A DNA stretch of 64,000 nucleotides from Actinomycetota bacterium. Lineage in GTDB: Bacteria > Actinomycetota > Thermoleophilia > Solirubrobacterales > Solirubrobacteraceae. The stretch spans positions 40,392 to 104,391 of the forward strand of contig VAWY01000025.1 in the NCBI GenBank assembly GCA_005888335.1. The letters run 5' to 3'. Under the pieces are notes generated by a model, which was given only the letters and a program-made list of their open reading frames with translations, was not told the origin of the DNA and searched no databases. A program made the translations under genes and the position numbers. Below are positions 31,285 through 39,787 of this stretch, one piece after another (position 1 is the stretch's first letter; each line of letters starts with the position of its first letter).

Positions 31285-31665
31285 TCAGGCTGCGCTGGGC
31301 CGCCAGACGCGAATGAGGTCGCGCATCGAGATGATCCCCGTGAGCTCCCCGCGCTCGACGACGACGAGGTGGCGAAAGCCGCCGCGCGCCATCGCGTCCG
31401 CCGCCTCCTCGAGCGACCACTCGCCGTCGGCGAACGCGGCGTCCGCGGTGAGGTGGTCCCTGACGTACTCGACATCCGGATCCTCGCCGGCGCCCAGCGA
31501 GCGGACCAGATCGCGCTCGGTGATGATGCCCGGGCCCGGTTGCTCGGGATCCATGATCACGGCGGCGCCGACGTTGTGGTCGGTCAGGAACCGCGCCGCC
31601 TCGCGCAGGGTGCGCCCCGGCGTGATCGTGAGCACCTCGTCGGTCATCGCGTCTCGGACCTTCAC
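31285..31665 (-). CDS. CBS-domain pair protein
   Basis: 126 residues from GTG 31665, with GGGAGGAG upstream. Two CBS motifs are visible: VKVRDAMTDEVLTITPGRTLREAARFL with IMDPEQPGPGIITERDLVRSL, then EEAADAMARGGFRHLVVVERGELTGIISMRDLIR. CBS pairs bind adenosine nucleotides and act as energy sensors. There is no attached enzyme domain, so it must work on a partner. It is convergent with dinB. Confidence 0.88.
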   Translation of the reverse strand: MKVRDAMTDEVLTITPGRTLREAARFLTDHNVGAAVIMDPEQPGPGIITERDLVRSLGAGEDPDVEYVRDHLTADAAFADGEWSLEEAADAMARGGFRHLVVVERGELTGIISMRDLIRVWRPSAA

Positions 31666-31702
31666 GCCCGCTCTCCTCCCGTTCGCTTCCGAGGTCGAAG
31701 GG

Positions 31703-31708
31703 TAAGCA
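31703..31708 (+). promoter_or_regulatory. possible -10 box for the MBL-like gene
   Basis: TAAGCA lies 6 nt before the ATG at 31715. It lacks the final T, so support is weaker than for the others. Confidence 0.35.
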
Positions 31709-31714
31709 CGCTGC

Positions 31715-32350
31715 ATGCGCGAACTGCGACCCGGACTCTTTCACTGGACGACGTTCCACGAGGGCATCCGGGCGCCGGTGAGCTCGTACTACGTCGAGCC
31801 GGCCGGCGCCCTGATCGATGCGCGCGTGCCCGACGAGGGCATCGAGGCCGCGTTCAGCGCCCGCGCGACGCCGCAGCAGGCGATCGTGACGATCGGCCTG
31901 CACATGCGCCACGCCGACCGGTTCGCCGAGGCCTTCGGCTGCAGCGTGCGGGCGCCGGCCGAGGCGCGCGAGCGGCTCGGCGACGAGGCGAGCTTCGCGC
32001 CCTACGACGACGGCGACGAGGTCGCACCCGGGATCACCGCGATCCAGATCGGCGTGATCTGCCCCGACGAGTACGCGCTGCACATCGCGCACGGCGCCGG
32101 CGCGATCAGCTTCGCCGACGGCCTCATCCACTACGGCGACGCGCTCGGCTTCGTGCCCGACGGCCTGCTCGGCGACGATGCCGAGGCGATCAAGGCGGGC
32201 CTCAAGGACGCCTTCCGCGGCCTGCTCGAACGCGACTTCGACGACCTGCTGTTCGCCCACGGCGAGCCGCTCGTCGGCGGCGGCCAAGCGGCGCTGCGCG
32301 AGTTCCTCGAGCGGCCCGTCGGCGAGGAGGAGTCCGGCGAGGCGCTGTGA
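31715..32350 (+). CDS. metallo-beta-lactamase-fold-like protein with degenerate metal motif
   Basis: 211 residues. It reads like an MBL-fold protein: LFHWTTFHEGIRAPVSSYYVEPAGALIDARVPDEG, QQAIVTIGLHMRHADRFAEAFGCSV and an end VGGGQAALREFLERPV. The HxHxDH zinc motif is reduced to LHMRHADR, so catalysis is doubtful. ISFADGLIHYGDALGFVPDGLLGDD is the conserved centre. Possibly a binding or sensor protein. It is followed by a small hydrolase on the same strand. Confidence 0.6.
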   Translation: MRELRPGLFHWTTFHEGIRAPVSSYYVEPAGALIDARVPDEGIEAAFSARATPQQAIVTIGLHMRHADRFAEAFGCSVRAPAEARERLGDEASFAPYDDGDEVAPGITAIQIGVICPDEYALHIAHGAGAISFADGLIHYGDALGFVPDGLLGDDAEAIKAGLKDAFRGLLERDFDDLLFAHGEPLVGGGQAALREFLERPVGEEESGEAL

Positions 32351-32380
32351 CGGGACGGCCCAGCTGCGAGCATCACCGGC

Positions 32381-32998
32381 GTGACGGCGCTCGAAGTCGA
32401 CACTCCGCACGGTCCGGCGATCGCCCATCTCGAGGCCGCCGCTGACCCGAGCGGCGCGCTGGTCCTCGGTCACGGCGCGGGCGGCGGGGTGAGCGCACGC
32501 GACCTCGTGACGGTGGCGAACGTCGCGCGCTCGGAGGGGCTCAGCGTCGCGCTCGTCGAGCAGCCGTATCGCGTCGCGGGCAGGCGCTCGCCCGCTCCGG
32601 CGCGCCAGCTCGACGCGGCCTGGACGGCGGTCGTCGACCATCTGCGCGCGGGTCCGCTGCGCGACGTGCCGCTCGTCGCCGGCGGCAGGTCCTCGGGCGC
32701 ACGCGTGGCCTGCCGCACCGCGCAGGCGACGGGCGCGGTCGGCGTCCTGTGCCTGGCCTTCCCCCTGCACCCGCCGGGCCGGCCCGAGCGCAGCCGGCTC
32801 GCCGAGCTCGAGGAGGTCGAGGTCCCGACGCTCGTCGTGCAGGGCGCGCGCGACCCGTTCGGCATGCCGCCCTCCGCGCCGCATCGCGTCGTCGTCCAGG
32901 TGTCCGGCGACCACAGCCTGCGCACGGACCTCCAGGCGGTGGCGGGCGCCGTCCGCGCATGGCTTCCGGGCGTCGTCGGGGCCGCTACCCTGAAGTAG
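32381..32998 (+). CDS. small alpha/beta hydrolase (KANL3/Tex30-like)
   Basis: 205 residues from GTG 32381. LVLGHGAGGGVSARDL marks the oxyanion region, GGRSSGARVACRTA the nucleophile elbow (Ser), VPTLVVQGARDPFGMP the Asp, and VSGDHSLRTD the His. The size and motif order match the Tex30-type hydrolase family, whose substrates are unknown. It follows the MBL-like gene by 30 bp. Confidence 0.78.
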   Translation: MTALEVDTPHGPAIAHLEAAADPSGALVLGHGAGGGVSARDLVTVANVARSEGLSVALVEQPYRVAGRRSPAPARQLDAAWTAVVDHLRAGPLRDVPLVAGGRSSGARVACRTAQATGAVGVLCLAFPLHPPGRPERSRLAELEEVEVPTLVVQGARDPFGMPPSAPHRVVVQVSGDHSLRTDLQAVAGAVRAWLPGVVGAATLK

Positions 32999-33026
32999 TT
33001 GCTCGGACAACGAGAGAGGACGCCCC

Positions 33027-33713
33027 GTGCACGTCGAGATCTGGTCTGACATCGCCTGCCCCTGGTGCTACGTCGGCAAGCGCCGGTTCGAGGGTGCCCT
33101 GGCTTCGTTCGCGCACCGCGACGACGTCCGCGTGACGTGGCGCAGCTTCGAGCTCGACCCCGCCGCTCCGCGCGAGCGCGAGGGCGACCGCGCCGTCCAC
33201 CTCGCCGAGAAGTACGGCGTGACCGTGGACGAGGCGCGTGCGATGCACGACCAGATGACGCACGTCGCGGCCGGCGAGGGGCTCGACTTCCGCTTCGAGA
33301 CGGTCCGCGGCGCCAACACCTTCGACGCGCATCGGCTGCTGCACCTCGCGGCCGCGCACGACCGCCAGGACGCCGTCAAGGAGCGCCTCATGCGCGCCCA
33401 CTTCACCGAAGGCGAGCTGATCAGCGACCACGGCGCGCTCGAGCGGCTCGCCGTCGACGCCGGCCTGCCCGAGCCCGAGGTGCGCGAGGTGCTCGCCTCC
33501 GACCGCTACGCCGCCGAGGTCCGCGAGGACGAGCGGACCGCCGCCGCCCTGGGCATCCGCGCCGTGCCGTTCTTCGTCGTCGACCGGGCGTTCGGCGCCT
33601 CGGGCGCGCACCCCTCCCCCGTCCTGCTCGGCCTGCTCGAGCGCGGCTGGGCCGCGCGGCCGGCCGTGGCCGTGGTCGCCGACGGCGAGAGCTGCGGCGT
33701 CGACGGCTGCTGA
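33027..33713 (+). CDS. DsbA-family oxidoreductase, FrnE-like
   Basis: 228 residues. The thioredoxin fold starts MHVEIWSDIACPWCYVGKRRFE with a CPWC active site. The helical insertion (EKYGVTVDEARAMHDQMT...HRLLHLAAAHDRQDAVKERLM) and RAVPFFVVDRAFGASGAHP with the cis-Pro are those of FrnE-type 2-hydroxychromene isomerase relatives. It is cytoplasmic (no signal peptide). A C-terminal CGVDGC adds two cysteines. FrnE proteins support oxidative-stress tolerance in some bacteria. GTG 33027 is preceded by GAGAGGA. Confidence 0.85.
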   Translation: MHVEIWSDIACPWCYVGKRRFEGALASFAHRDDVRVTWRSFELDPAAPREREGDRAVHLAEKYGVTVDEARAMHDQMTHVAAGEGLDFRFETVRGANTFDAHRLLHLAAAHDRQDAVKERLMRAHFTEGELISDHGALERLAVDAGLPEPEVREVLASDRYAAEVREDERTAAALGIRAVPFFVVDRAFGASGAHPSPVLLGLLERGWAARPAVAVVADGESCGVDGC

Positions 33714-33715
33714 GC

Positions 33716-34570
33716 ATGGCCGAGCTCTGCGTCCGCATCAACGAGTTCACCGACCCCGGCTGCCCCTGGGCCTACAGCGCCGAGCCGTTCCGCCGCCGGC
33801 TGAACTGGCTCTACGAGGGCTCGATCGAGTGGATCCCGCGGATGGTGGTCCTCGCCGACGCCGCCTCGGACTACGCGGAGCGCGGCTACACGCCCGACTG
33901 GGTGGCCGACTCCTCGCGGCGGATCTCGCGCGAGCACGGCATGCCGATCGACACGCGCGTCAAGCCGCGCGTGGCCGGCACGCGCGACGCCTGCCAGGCG
34001 GTCGTCGCCGCTCGTCGCAACGCCACCGAGTTCCAGACGCGCCGGCTGCTGCGCGCGCTGCGCGTCCGGCACTTCTCGGGCGAGATGCTCGACGAGCCCG
34101 CGACGATCGACGGCGCCGCGCAGGACGCCGGCCTCGCGCCCGGCGAGCTGCAGCCCTGGCGTGCCGACCCGGCGGTCGAGGAGGAGCTCGCCGCCGACAT
34201 GCGCCTCGCGCGCGAGCCGCTCCCCGCCGCCCGCGTGCTCGACCACAAGCTCGCCAACTGGTCGGGCGGGCGGCGCTACACCTGCCCGAGCTACGAGATC
34301 ACGCGCCTCGAGGACGGCGTGACGGTCTCGGTGCCGGGCTTCCAGCCGTTCGCCGCCTACGACGTCGTCCTGGCCAACCTGGTCCCCGGCCTCGACCGCC
34401 GCGAGCCGCCCTCCTCGGTCGAGGAGGTGCTGCGCTGGGCCGGGACGCCGCTGGCCAGCAAGGAGATCGCGGTGGTCTGCGACATCCCGGTCGAGGACGC
34501 GCGCGAGCGGCTCGGCCGCGTGGCGGTCGAGCAGCACGTCGGCGCCGACGGCTTCTGGACGCTGGCCTGA
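33716..34570 (+). CDS. DsbA-family thioredoxin-fold protein with CPWA motif
   Basis: 284 residues, starting 2 bp after the FrnE-like gene. INEFTDPGCPWAYSAEPFRRRLNW is a DsbA-type first strand and helix in which the second active-site Cys is Ala (CPWA), so disulfide exchange must differ or be lost. The helical region DSSRRISREHGMPIDTRVKPR and VVAARRNATEFQTRRLLRALR follow. The last ~60 residues (EEVLRWAGTPLASKEIAVVCD) look like a small added winged-helix-like domain. The tight pairing with the CPWC protein suggests joint function. Confidence 0.75.
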   Translation: MAELCVRINEFTDPGCPWAYSAEPFRRRLNWLYEGSIEWIPRMVVLADAASDYAERGYTPDWVADSSRRISREHGMPIDTRVKPRVAGTRDACQAVVAARRNATEFQTRRLLRALRVRHFSGEMLDEPATIDGAAQDAGLAPGELQPWRADPAVEEELAADMRLAREPLPAARVLDHKLANWSGGRRYTCPSYEITRLEDGVTVSVPGFQPFAAYDVVLANLVPGLDRREPPSSVEEVLRWAGTPLASKEIAVVCDIPVEDARERLGRVAVEQHVGADGFWTLA

Positions 34571-34580
34571 CCCGCCGGGC

Positions 34581-35675
34581 TCAGTCGAGCCGGTCCGGCA
34601 GGCCGAAGCGCTCGAAGAACGAGGCGACCTTGGCCGTGTCGACCGGCTCCTCGGGATAGCGCTCGAACTTCTCGGGCTCGCGCGGCTCCGCGGAGCGCGC
34701 GATGAACGCGACGACGTCGCTGACCTGGTCGCCGCGCAGGCTCAGCACGTTGAGCGCGAACGGCAGGTGGGTCTGCGCGTCCTCGTCCCAGGCGTAGAAG
34801 CCGAGCGCGGGCTGGCCGTTGGCGTGCGTGAAGATCGTGCGCCAGCGCCAGGCGCCCGACATCGGCGAATTGGCCGCCCAGATCGCGATCCCCTCGCGGC
34901 CCTGGTACCAGCTCGCCAGCGGCGGCATGGCGAACGTCGCGTCCTCGGCGAGCATGGCCGCGAACGCCTCGACGTCGTTGCGCTCCCAGGCATCGACGTA
35001 GCGGGTGACGAGGTCGCGCAGCGCGTCGTCGCCCAGCGTGCGCAGCGTCGCCTGCTGGCTCTGCGCGGGGACGCGCTCCTCGACCGCCGCGCGCGCCCGC
35101 TGCAGGGCGCTGTTGACCGACGCCACCGTCGTGTCGAGCGCCTCGGCGACCTCCTTGGCCGAGAAGCCGAGCACCTCGCGCAGGATGAGCACGGCGCGCT
35201 GGTTGGGCGGCAGGTGCTGCAGGGCCGCGATGAAGGCGAGCTCGACGGCCTCGCGCTGCTCATAGGTGGCCTCGGGGGCCGCCAGGCCGTCCTCGAGCCC
35301 GACCATCTCGTCGGGGTAGGGCTCGACCCATACCGACTCGATGACCGGCTCGCCCGGCGGGCGGTGCGGGTCGTAGGCCGGGCCGTAGTCGATCGGAAGC
35401 ACGCGCTTGGGCCGCGCGGCGATCTGGTTCAGGCAGGTGTTCGTCGCGATCGTGTACAGCCAGGACCGCAGCGAGCTGCGGCCCTCGAACCGGGCCAGCC
35501 CGCGCCACGCGCGCAGCGAGGTCTCCTGGAGGGCGTCCTCGGCGTCGTGGACCGAGCCGAGCATCCGGTAGCAATGCGCGTGCAGCTGCGCGCGGTAGGG
35601 CTCCAGCAGGCGTCCGTACGCGCCCTGGTCGCCCCCGCGGGCGGCCTCGAGCAGGTTTCGCTCCTGAGTCAGCAT
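34581..35675 (-). CDS. ECF sigma factor with C-terminal SnoaL-like domain (SigG/SigJ type)
   Basis: 364 residues. Sigma region 2 (PYRAQLHAHCYRMLGSVHDA, EDALQETSLRAWRGLARFEG, RSSLRSWLYTIATNTCLN) and region 4 (LPPNQRAVLILREVLGFSAK, EVAEALDTTVASVNSALQRA) are clear. From about residue 210 there is an NTF2/SnoaL domain (LVTRYVDAWERNDVEAFAAM ... MPPLASWYQGREGIAIW). Such ECF groups have no separate anti-sigma; the tail itself modulates activity. The target promoters are unknown. A palindrome at 35690-35748 lies in the divergent promoter region. Confidence 0.87.
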   Translation of the reverse strand: MLTQERNLLEAARGGDQGAYGRLLEPYRAQLHAHCYRMLGSVHDAEDALQETSLRAWRGLARFEGRSSLRSWLYTIATNTCLNQIAARPKRVLPIDYGPAYDPHRPPGEPVIESVWVEPYPDEMVGLEDGLAAPEATYEQREAVELAFIAALQHLPPNQRAVLILREVLGFSAKEVAEALDTTVASVNSALQRARAAVEERVPAQSQQATLRTLGDDALRDLVTRYVDAWERNDVEAFAAMLAEDATFAMPPLASWYQGREGIAIWAANSPMSGAWRWRTIFTHANGQPALGFYAWDEDAQTHLPFALNVLSLRGDQVSDVVAFIARSAEPREPEKFERYPEEPVDTAKVASFFERFGLPDRLD

Positions 35676-35689
35676 CCCTCCATCAGATC

Positions 35690-35748
35690 AGACCGGGCAA
35701 GCGGATTGGACTCATCGGCGCGATGAGTTCGGCGCCGTGCGCCGGTCT
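35690..35748. promoter_or_regulatory. 59-bp nested palindrome in the ECF sigma / VOC divergent promoter
   Basis: AGACCGG (35690-35696) pairs with CCGGTCT (35742-35748), and ACTCATCG-gcg-CGATGAGT (35710-35728) sits exactly at the same centre, 35719. It lies 15 bp before the sigma gene and 17 bp before the VOC gene. It may be an operator or a paired promoter element recognised by the sigma factor itself. Confidence 0.5.
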
Positions 35749-35764
35749 TAACACACGAAAGGGC

Positions 35765-36112
35765 ATGAGACCCGTCGTCCATCTGGAACTGCACACCGGC
35801 GACCTGCCGGGCGCCCGCGCCTTCTACGCCGAGCTCTGCGGCTGGCGGCCGGACGTCATCAAGACGCCGTGCGGCTCGTATCACGCGCTCGAGCTCGGCG
35901 GCGGGCTCGGGGGCGGCATGGTCGAGTGCCCGACCCAGCGCCCGCTCTGGCTGCCCTACGTCGAGGTGGACCGGATCGGCGAGGCGACCGACCGGGCGCG
36001 CCTGCTCGGCGCCTCGGTGCTGCTCGACCCCCGCGAGGGGCCGGCCGGCTGGCGGAGCGTCGTCGCGACGCCGTCGGGCGGCGAGATCGCCTTCTGGCAG
36101 CCCAAGCGATGA
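35765..36112 (+). CDS. VOC-fold protein
   Basis: 115 residues. VVHLELHTGDLPGARAFYAELCGWRPDVI and YHALELGGGLGGGMVECP form the first half; LPYVEVDRIGEATDRARLLGASVLLDPRE and GEIAFWQPKR the second. It matches the single-domain VOC proteins that often sit beside ECF sigma factors, so it may be part of the sigma regulon. ATG 35765 follows GAAAGG; ATG 35723 is an alternative lying inside the palindrome region. Confidence 0.78.
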   Translation: MRPVVHLELHTGDLPGARAFYAELCGWRPDVIKTPCGSYHALELGGGLGGGMVECPTQRPLWLPYVEVDRIGEATDRARLLGASVLLDPREGPAGWRSVVATPSGGEIAFWQPKR

Positions 36113-36137
36113 GTCCGGCCGCCGCCGGCGGTCTCTG

Positions 36138-37643
36138 GTGGAAATGACCCGCTACGACGAGGAGACGACAAAGGTGACTGCCGACAACGACCGCTCGCGC
36201 TGGGCGGCCCTCGTGGTGCTCTGCGCCGGGATGCTGATGATCGTCCTCGACGTCACCATCGTGAACGTCGCGCTCCCGTCGATCCAGGACGACCTCGGGT
36301 TCTCGCAGTCGAGCCTGGCCTGGGTCGTCAACGCCTATCTCATCGCCTTCGGCGGCCTGCTCCTGCTCGCGGGACGCCTCGGCGACCTGATCTCCCGGCG
36401 CGGCGTGTTCCTCGCCGGGCTCGGCGTCTTCACCGTCGCCTCGCTGGTCTGCGGGCTGGCCCAGAGCCAGGAGATGCTGGTCGGCGCCCGCTTCGTCCAG
36501 GGCATCGGCGGCGCGATGACGTCCGCCGTGATTCTCGGGATGATCGTCACGATGTTCCCCGAGCCGCGCGACCAGGCGAAGGCGATCGGCGTCTACGCGT
36601 TCGTCGCCTCCGCCGGCGGGTCGATCGGCCTGCTGGCCGGCGGGGTGCTGACCGAGTCGATCAACTGGCACTGGATCTTCTTCGTCAACCTCCCGATCGG
36701 CATCGCGACAGCGACGCTCGCGACCCGCCTGCTCGAGAGGGACCGGGGCCTGGGCTTCGGCCGCGGCGCCGACTTCCTCGGCGCGGTGCTCAGCACGGCC
36801 GCCCTGATGCTGCTCGTCTACACGATCGTCAAGCCGGTGGTCGACGACGGCTGGGGCTCGGGCCGCGCCCTGGGCCTCGGCGCCGTCTCGCTCGCCCTGC
36901 TGGCGGCGTTCATCGTGCGCGAGGCGACCGCGCGCAACCCCCTGATCCCGCTGCGGATCTTCCGGTCGCGCCACATCGCCGGGGCCAACGCCATCCAGGC
37001 GCTGCTCGTCCCCGGGATGTTCGGGATGTTCTTCCTCGGCGCCCTGTATCTCGAGCGCATCCTCGGCTACAGCCCGCTCGAGATCGGCCTCGCGTTCCTG
37101 CCGGCGACGCTCGTCATGGGGACCCTGTCGTTCCGCTACTCCGAGCGGCTCATCACCCGCTTCGGCGCCCAGGCGACGATGCTTCCGGGCGTCGTGCTGA
37201 TCCTCGCCTCGCTCCTCGTGTTCGCGCTGTCGCCGGTCGACGCGACCTACGTGGTCAACGTGCTCCCCGTGACGGTCCTGCTCGGGGCCGGCGCCGGGCT
37301 CGCCTTCCCCGCGCTCATGACGCTGGCGATGTCGGGCGCGACGCCGAGCGACGCCGGGCTCGCGTCCGGGCTGGTCAACACGTCGGCGCAGGTCGGCGGG
37401 GCGCTGGGGCTCGCGGTGCTGGCGACCCTCGCGGCGACGCGGACCGACGATCTGCGCGGCGCCGGGCACTCCGCCGCGGCCGCGCTGAACGGCGGCTACC
37501 ACCTCGCGTACGTGGTCGGCGCCGCCCTCGTCGTGGCCGCGATCGCCGTGGCGCTCACCGTCCTGCGGCCCGAGCCCAGGGCGGCGCACGCCCGCGAGCA
37601 CCGGCTGGCCGGCGGCGAGCCCGCGTACTCCGAGGCGGTGTAG
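36138..37643 (+). CDS. MFS transporter, DHA2 (14-helix) family
   Basis: 501 residues with about 14 hydrophobic segments. The family signatures are visible: LDVTIVNVALPSIQDDLGFS in the first helix (the DHA2 motif with Asp), LLLLAGRLGDLISRRGVFLAG in loop 2-3, and the antiporter motif around GVYAFVASAGGSIGLLAGGVL. These are proton-driven exporters of drugs or metabolites. The start may be 36138 or ATG 36144. The TAG stop shares its G with the GTG start of the MoaD/ThiS-like gene. Confidence 0.9.
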   Translation: MEMTRYDEETTKVTADNDRSRWAALVVLCAGMLMIVLDVTIVNVALPSIQDDLGFSQSSLAWVVNAYLIAFGGLLLLAGRLGDLISRRGVFLAGLGVFTVASLVCGLAQSQEMLVGARFVQGIGGAMTSAVILGMIVTMFPEPRDQAKAIGVYAFVASAGGSIGLLAGGVLTESINWHWIFFVNLPIGIATATLATRLLERDRGLGFGRGADFLGAVLSTAALMLLVYTIVKPVVDDGWGSGRALGLGAVSLALLAAFIVREATARNPLIPLRIFRSRHIAGANAIQALLVPGMFGMFFLGALYLERILGYSPLEIGLAFLPATLVMGTLSFRYSERLITRFGAQATMLPGVVLILASLLVFALSPVDATYVVNVLPVTVLLGAGAGLAFPALMTLAMSGATPSDAGLASGLVNTSAQVGGALGLAVLATLAATRTDDLRGAGHSAAAALNGGYHLAYVVGAALVVAAIAVALTVLRPEPRAAHAREHRLAGGEPAYSEAV

Positions 37644-37903
37644 TGGCGGTCGTCACGCTGCGTGGACCGTTGAAGCAGCTCGCCGGCGGCCGCTCGGAGC
37701 ACGCGCTCCCGGGCGCGACCGTCGGCGAGCTGCTGCGCGCGCTCGAGCGCGACCGGCCGGCGTTGAGCGGCTGGATCCTCGACGAGCGCGGGACCCTCCG
37801 GCGGCACATCAACGTCTTCGTCAACGGTGAGTCCAGCAAGCAGGACGCGCCGGTCGGGCCGGACGACCGGATCGACGTCCTGCCGGCGATCTCGGGAGGA
37901 TGA
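37643..37903 (+). CDS. MoaD/ThiS-family ubiquitin-like protein
   Basis: 86 residues. The beta-grasp fold is suggested by VVTLRGPLKQLAGGRSEHAL, ATVGELLRALERDRP, HINVFVNGE and the end DDRIDVLPAISGG. The C-terminal GG is required for adenylation and sulfur or protein transfer. It is co-translated with the exporter and followed within 8 bp by a BNR-repeat protein; this MoaD-like plus BNR pair looks like a conserved unit. Whether it serves as sulfur carrier or as protein modifier is open. Confidence 0.82.
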   Translation: MAVVTLRGPLKQLAGGRSEHALPGATVGELLRALERDRPALSGWILDERGTLRRHINVFVNGESSKQDAPVGPDDRIDVLPAISGG

Positions 37904-37910
37904 CGGTCAG

Positions 37911-38975
37911 ATGACGCAGCTTCTCGTCGGCACGAAGAAGGGTCTGTTCGCGCTGGAGGGCGAGCCGGGCGAGCCGTTCGAGGTCACGGCGCGGGCCTTC
38001 GCCGGGCAGCCGGTCGAGTACGCGATGCGCGACCCGCGCACCGGTCGCCTCCTCGCCTCGGTCACCTCGCCCTTCTATGGGCCCAAGATCTGGCACGCCG
38101 ACGACCCCGCGGATGAGTGGCAGCAGGCCGCGGGCGTCGAGCTGCCCCAGGGCGGCGACGCGGCGCTCGAGCGCATCTGGGTGATCGTCGCCGGCGAGGA
38201 CGAGACGACGCTCTACGCCGGAGGCGACCCCGGCGTGCTCTTCGAGAGCCGCGACGGCGGCGCGAGCTGGGAGCTCGACCGCACGCTCTGGGAGCACCCC
38301 ACCCGGCCCACCTGGCAGCCCGGCGGCGGCGGGCTGTGCCTGCACTCGATCGTCCCCTGGCCGGGCGATCCGAACCGGCTCGCGCTCGCGCTCTCCGCCG
38401 TCGGCGTCTGGCTGACCGATGACGGCGGCCGGACATGGCGCCACGGCAACAACGGCATCGTCCCGCGCTACCTGCCCGACGACGCGCCCGCGGAGACGAT
38501 CAACCTGTGTGTGCACAACATGCAGCGAGCCCCGAAGCGCCCCGAGCGGCTGTTCATCCAGTTTCACGGCGGTGTCTACCGCTCCGACGACGCCGGCGAG
38601 ACGTGGACGGACATCGGCGACGGGCTGCCGTCGGACTTCGGCTTCCCGCTGACGCTCGATCCCGCCGACCCTGACAGCGCCTTCGTGATCCCGCTCAGCT
38701 CCGACGAGGATCGCGTGACCCCCGGCGGCCGGGTCCGGGTCTACGAGACGCGCGACGCCGGCGCCAGCTGGACGCCGCGCGGCGAGGGGTTGCCCGCCGA
38801 GCACGCCTACCTGACCGTGCTGCGCCAGGCCTTCGATCGCGCCGGCGAGGGCGCCGGGCTCGAGCTCTACTTCGGCGCGACGTCGGGCGACGTCTTCGGC
38901 TCGGCGGACGCGGGGGCGAGCTGGTTCACCGCAGCCAGCCGGCTGCCGCCGGTCTATAGCGTGCGCACGGCATGA
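37911..38975 (+). CDS. BNR/sialidase-like beta-propeller protein
   Basis: 354 residues from ATG 37911. Four Asp-box repeats are visible: ESRDGGASWELD, TDDGGRTWRHG, SDDAGETWTDIG and ETRDAGASWTPRG, with a fifth near the end (GSADAGASWFTA). There is no signal peptide, unlike true sialidases, so it is probably a cytoplasmic propeller (VPS10/YCF48-like) and not a glycosidase. Its tight link to the MoaD/ThiS-like gene suggests a joint role. It overlaps the next gene by ATGA. Confidence 0.82.
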   Translation: MTQLLVGTKKGLFALEGEPGEPFEVTARAFAGQPVEYAMRDPRTGRLLASVTSPFYGPKIWHADDPADEWQQAAGVELPQGGDAALERIWVIVAGEDETTLYAGGDPGVLFESRDGGASWELDRTLWEHPTRPTWQPGGGGLCLHSIVPWPGDPNRLALALSAVGVWLTDDGGRTWRHGNNGIVPRYLPDDAPAETINLCVHNMQRAPKRPERLFIQFHGGVYRSDDAGETWTDIGDGLPSDFGFPLTLDPADPDSAFVIPLSSDEDRVTPGGRVRVYETRDAGASWTPRGEGLPAEHAYLTVLRQAFDRAGEGAGLELYFGATSGDVFGSADAGASWFTAASRLPPVYSVRTA

Positions 38976-39787
38976 CGGAGCTGGCCGAGCGCGCGCGGCG
39001 GTTCCTCGGCCTGCACCAGGCGGGGCGGCCGCTGCTGATGCCCAACCCGTGGGACCGCGGCTCGGCGGTGCTGCTGGCCTCGCTGGGCTTCGAGGCGCTG
39101 GCCACGACCAGCAGCGGCTTCGCGGCGACGCTCGGCCGCCTCGACGGGTCGGTGACCCGCGACGAGGCGCTCGAGCACGCGGCCGCGATCGCCGCGGCGA
39201 CCGAGCTGCCGGTCTCCGCCGACCTCGAGAACGGCTTCGCCGACGAGCCGGCGGACGTCGCCGAGACGGTCCGGCTCGCCATCCAGGCCGGGCTGGCGGG
39301 CTGCTCGATCGAGGACTTCACCGGGCGCGACGACGAGCCGATCTACGACCGGGGCCTGGCCGCGGAGCGCGTCGCCGCCGCGGTCGAGGCGGCGGCTGCC
39401 GGACCGCTCGTGCTGACGGCGCGGGCCGAGAACCACGTGCGCGGCCGGCCCGACCTCGCGGACACGATCGCCCGGCTGCAGGCCTACCAGGAGGCGGGAG
39501 CCGACGTGCTCTTCGCGCCGGGCCTGAGCCGGCTCGAGGACATCCGCGAGGTCGTGGCCTCGGTGGATCGCCCGGTCAATGTCCTCGCCCGGCCGGGCGC
39601 GCCGTCGGTGACCGAGCTCGCCGAGGCCGGCGTCAGCCGCATCTCGGTGGGCGGGGCGTTCGCGTTCGCCGCCCTCGGCGCGGTCGTCGAGGCCGCCGGC
39701 GAGCTGATGGGCCCCGGCACCTACACGTTCTGGGAGCGCGCCGGCGTCGGCGTGCGCGCCGCGCGCTCGGCCTTCTCGGGCCCGTAG
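38972..39787 (+). CDS. isocitrate lyase / PEP mutase family protein
   Basis: 271 residues. The TIM-barrel family pattern is clear: LMPNPWDRGSAVLLASLGFEALATTSSGFA, the metal-binding LPVSADLENGFADEP, GCSIEDFTGRDDEPIYD, VLTARAENHVRGRPD and ISVGGAFAFAALG. Members cleave or rearrange small 2-oxo-acid or C-P substrates; the loop that marks true isocitrate lyase (KKCGH) is not present, so carboxyvinyl-phosphonate- or oxaloacetase-like activity is more likely. It is the last gene of the MFS - MoaD - BNR operon. Confidence 0.85.
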   Translation: MTELAERARRFLGLHQAGRPLLMPNPWDRGSAVLLASLGFEALATTSSGFAATLGRLDGSVTRDEALEHAAAIAAATELPVSADLENGFADEPADVAETVRLAIQAGLAGCSIEDFTGRDDEPIYDRGLAAERVAAAVEAAAAGPLVLTARAENHVRGRPDLADTIARLQAYQEAGADVLFAPGLSRLEDIREVVASVDRPVNVLARPGAPSVTELAEAGVSRISVGGAFAFAALGAVVEAAGELMGPGTYTFWERAGVGVRAARSAFSGP

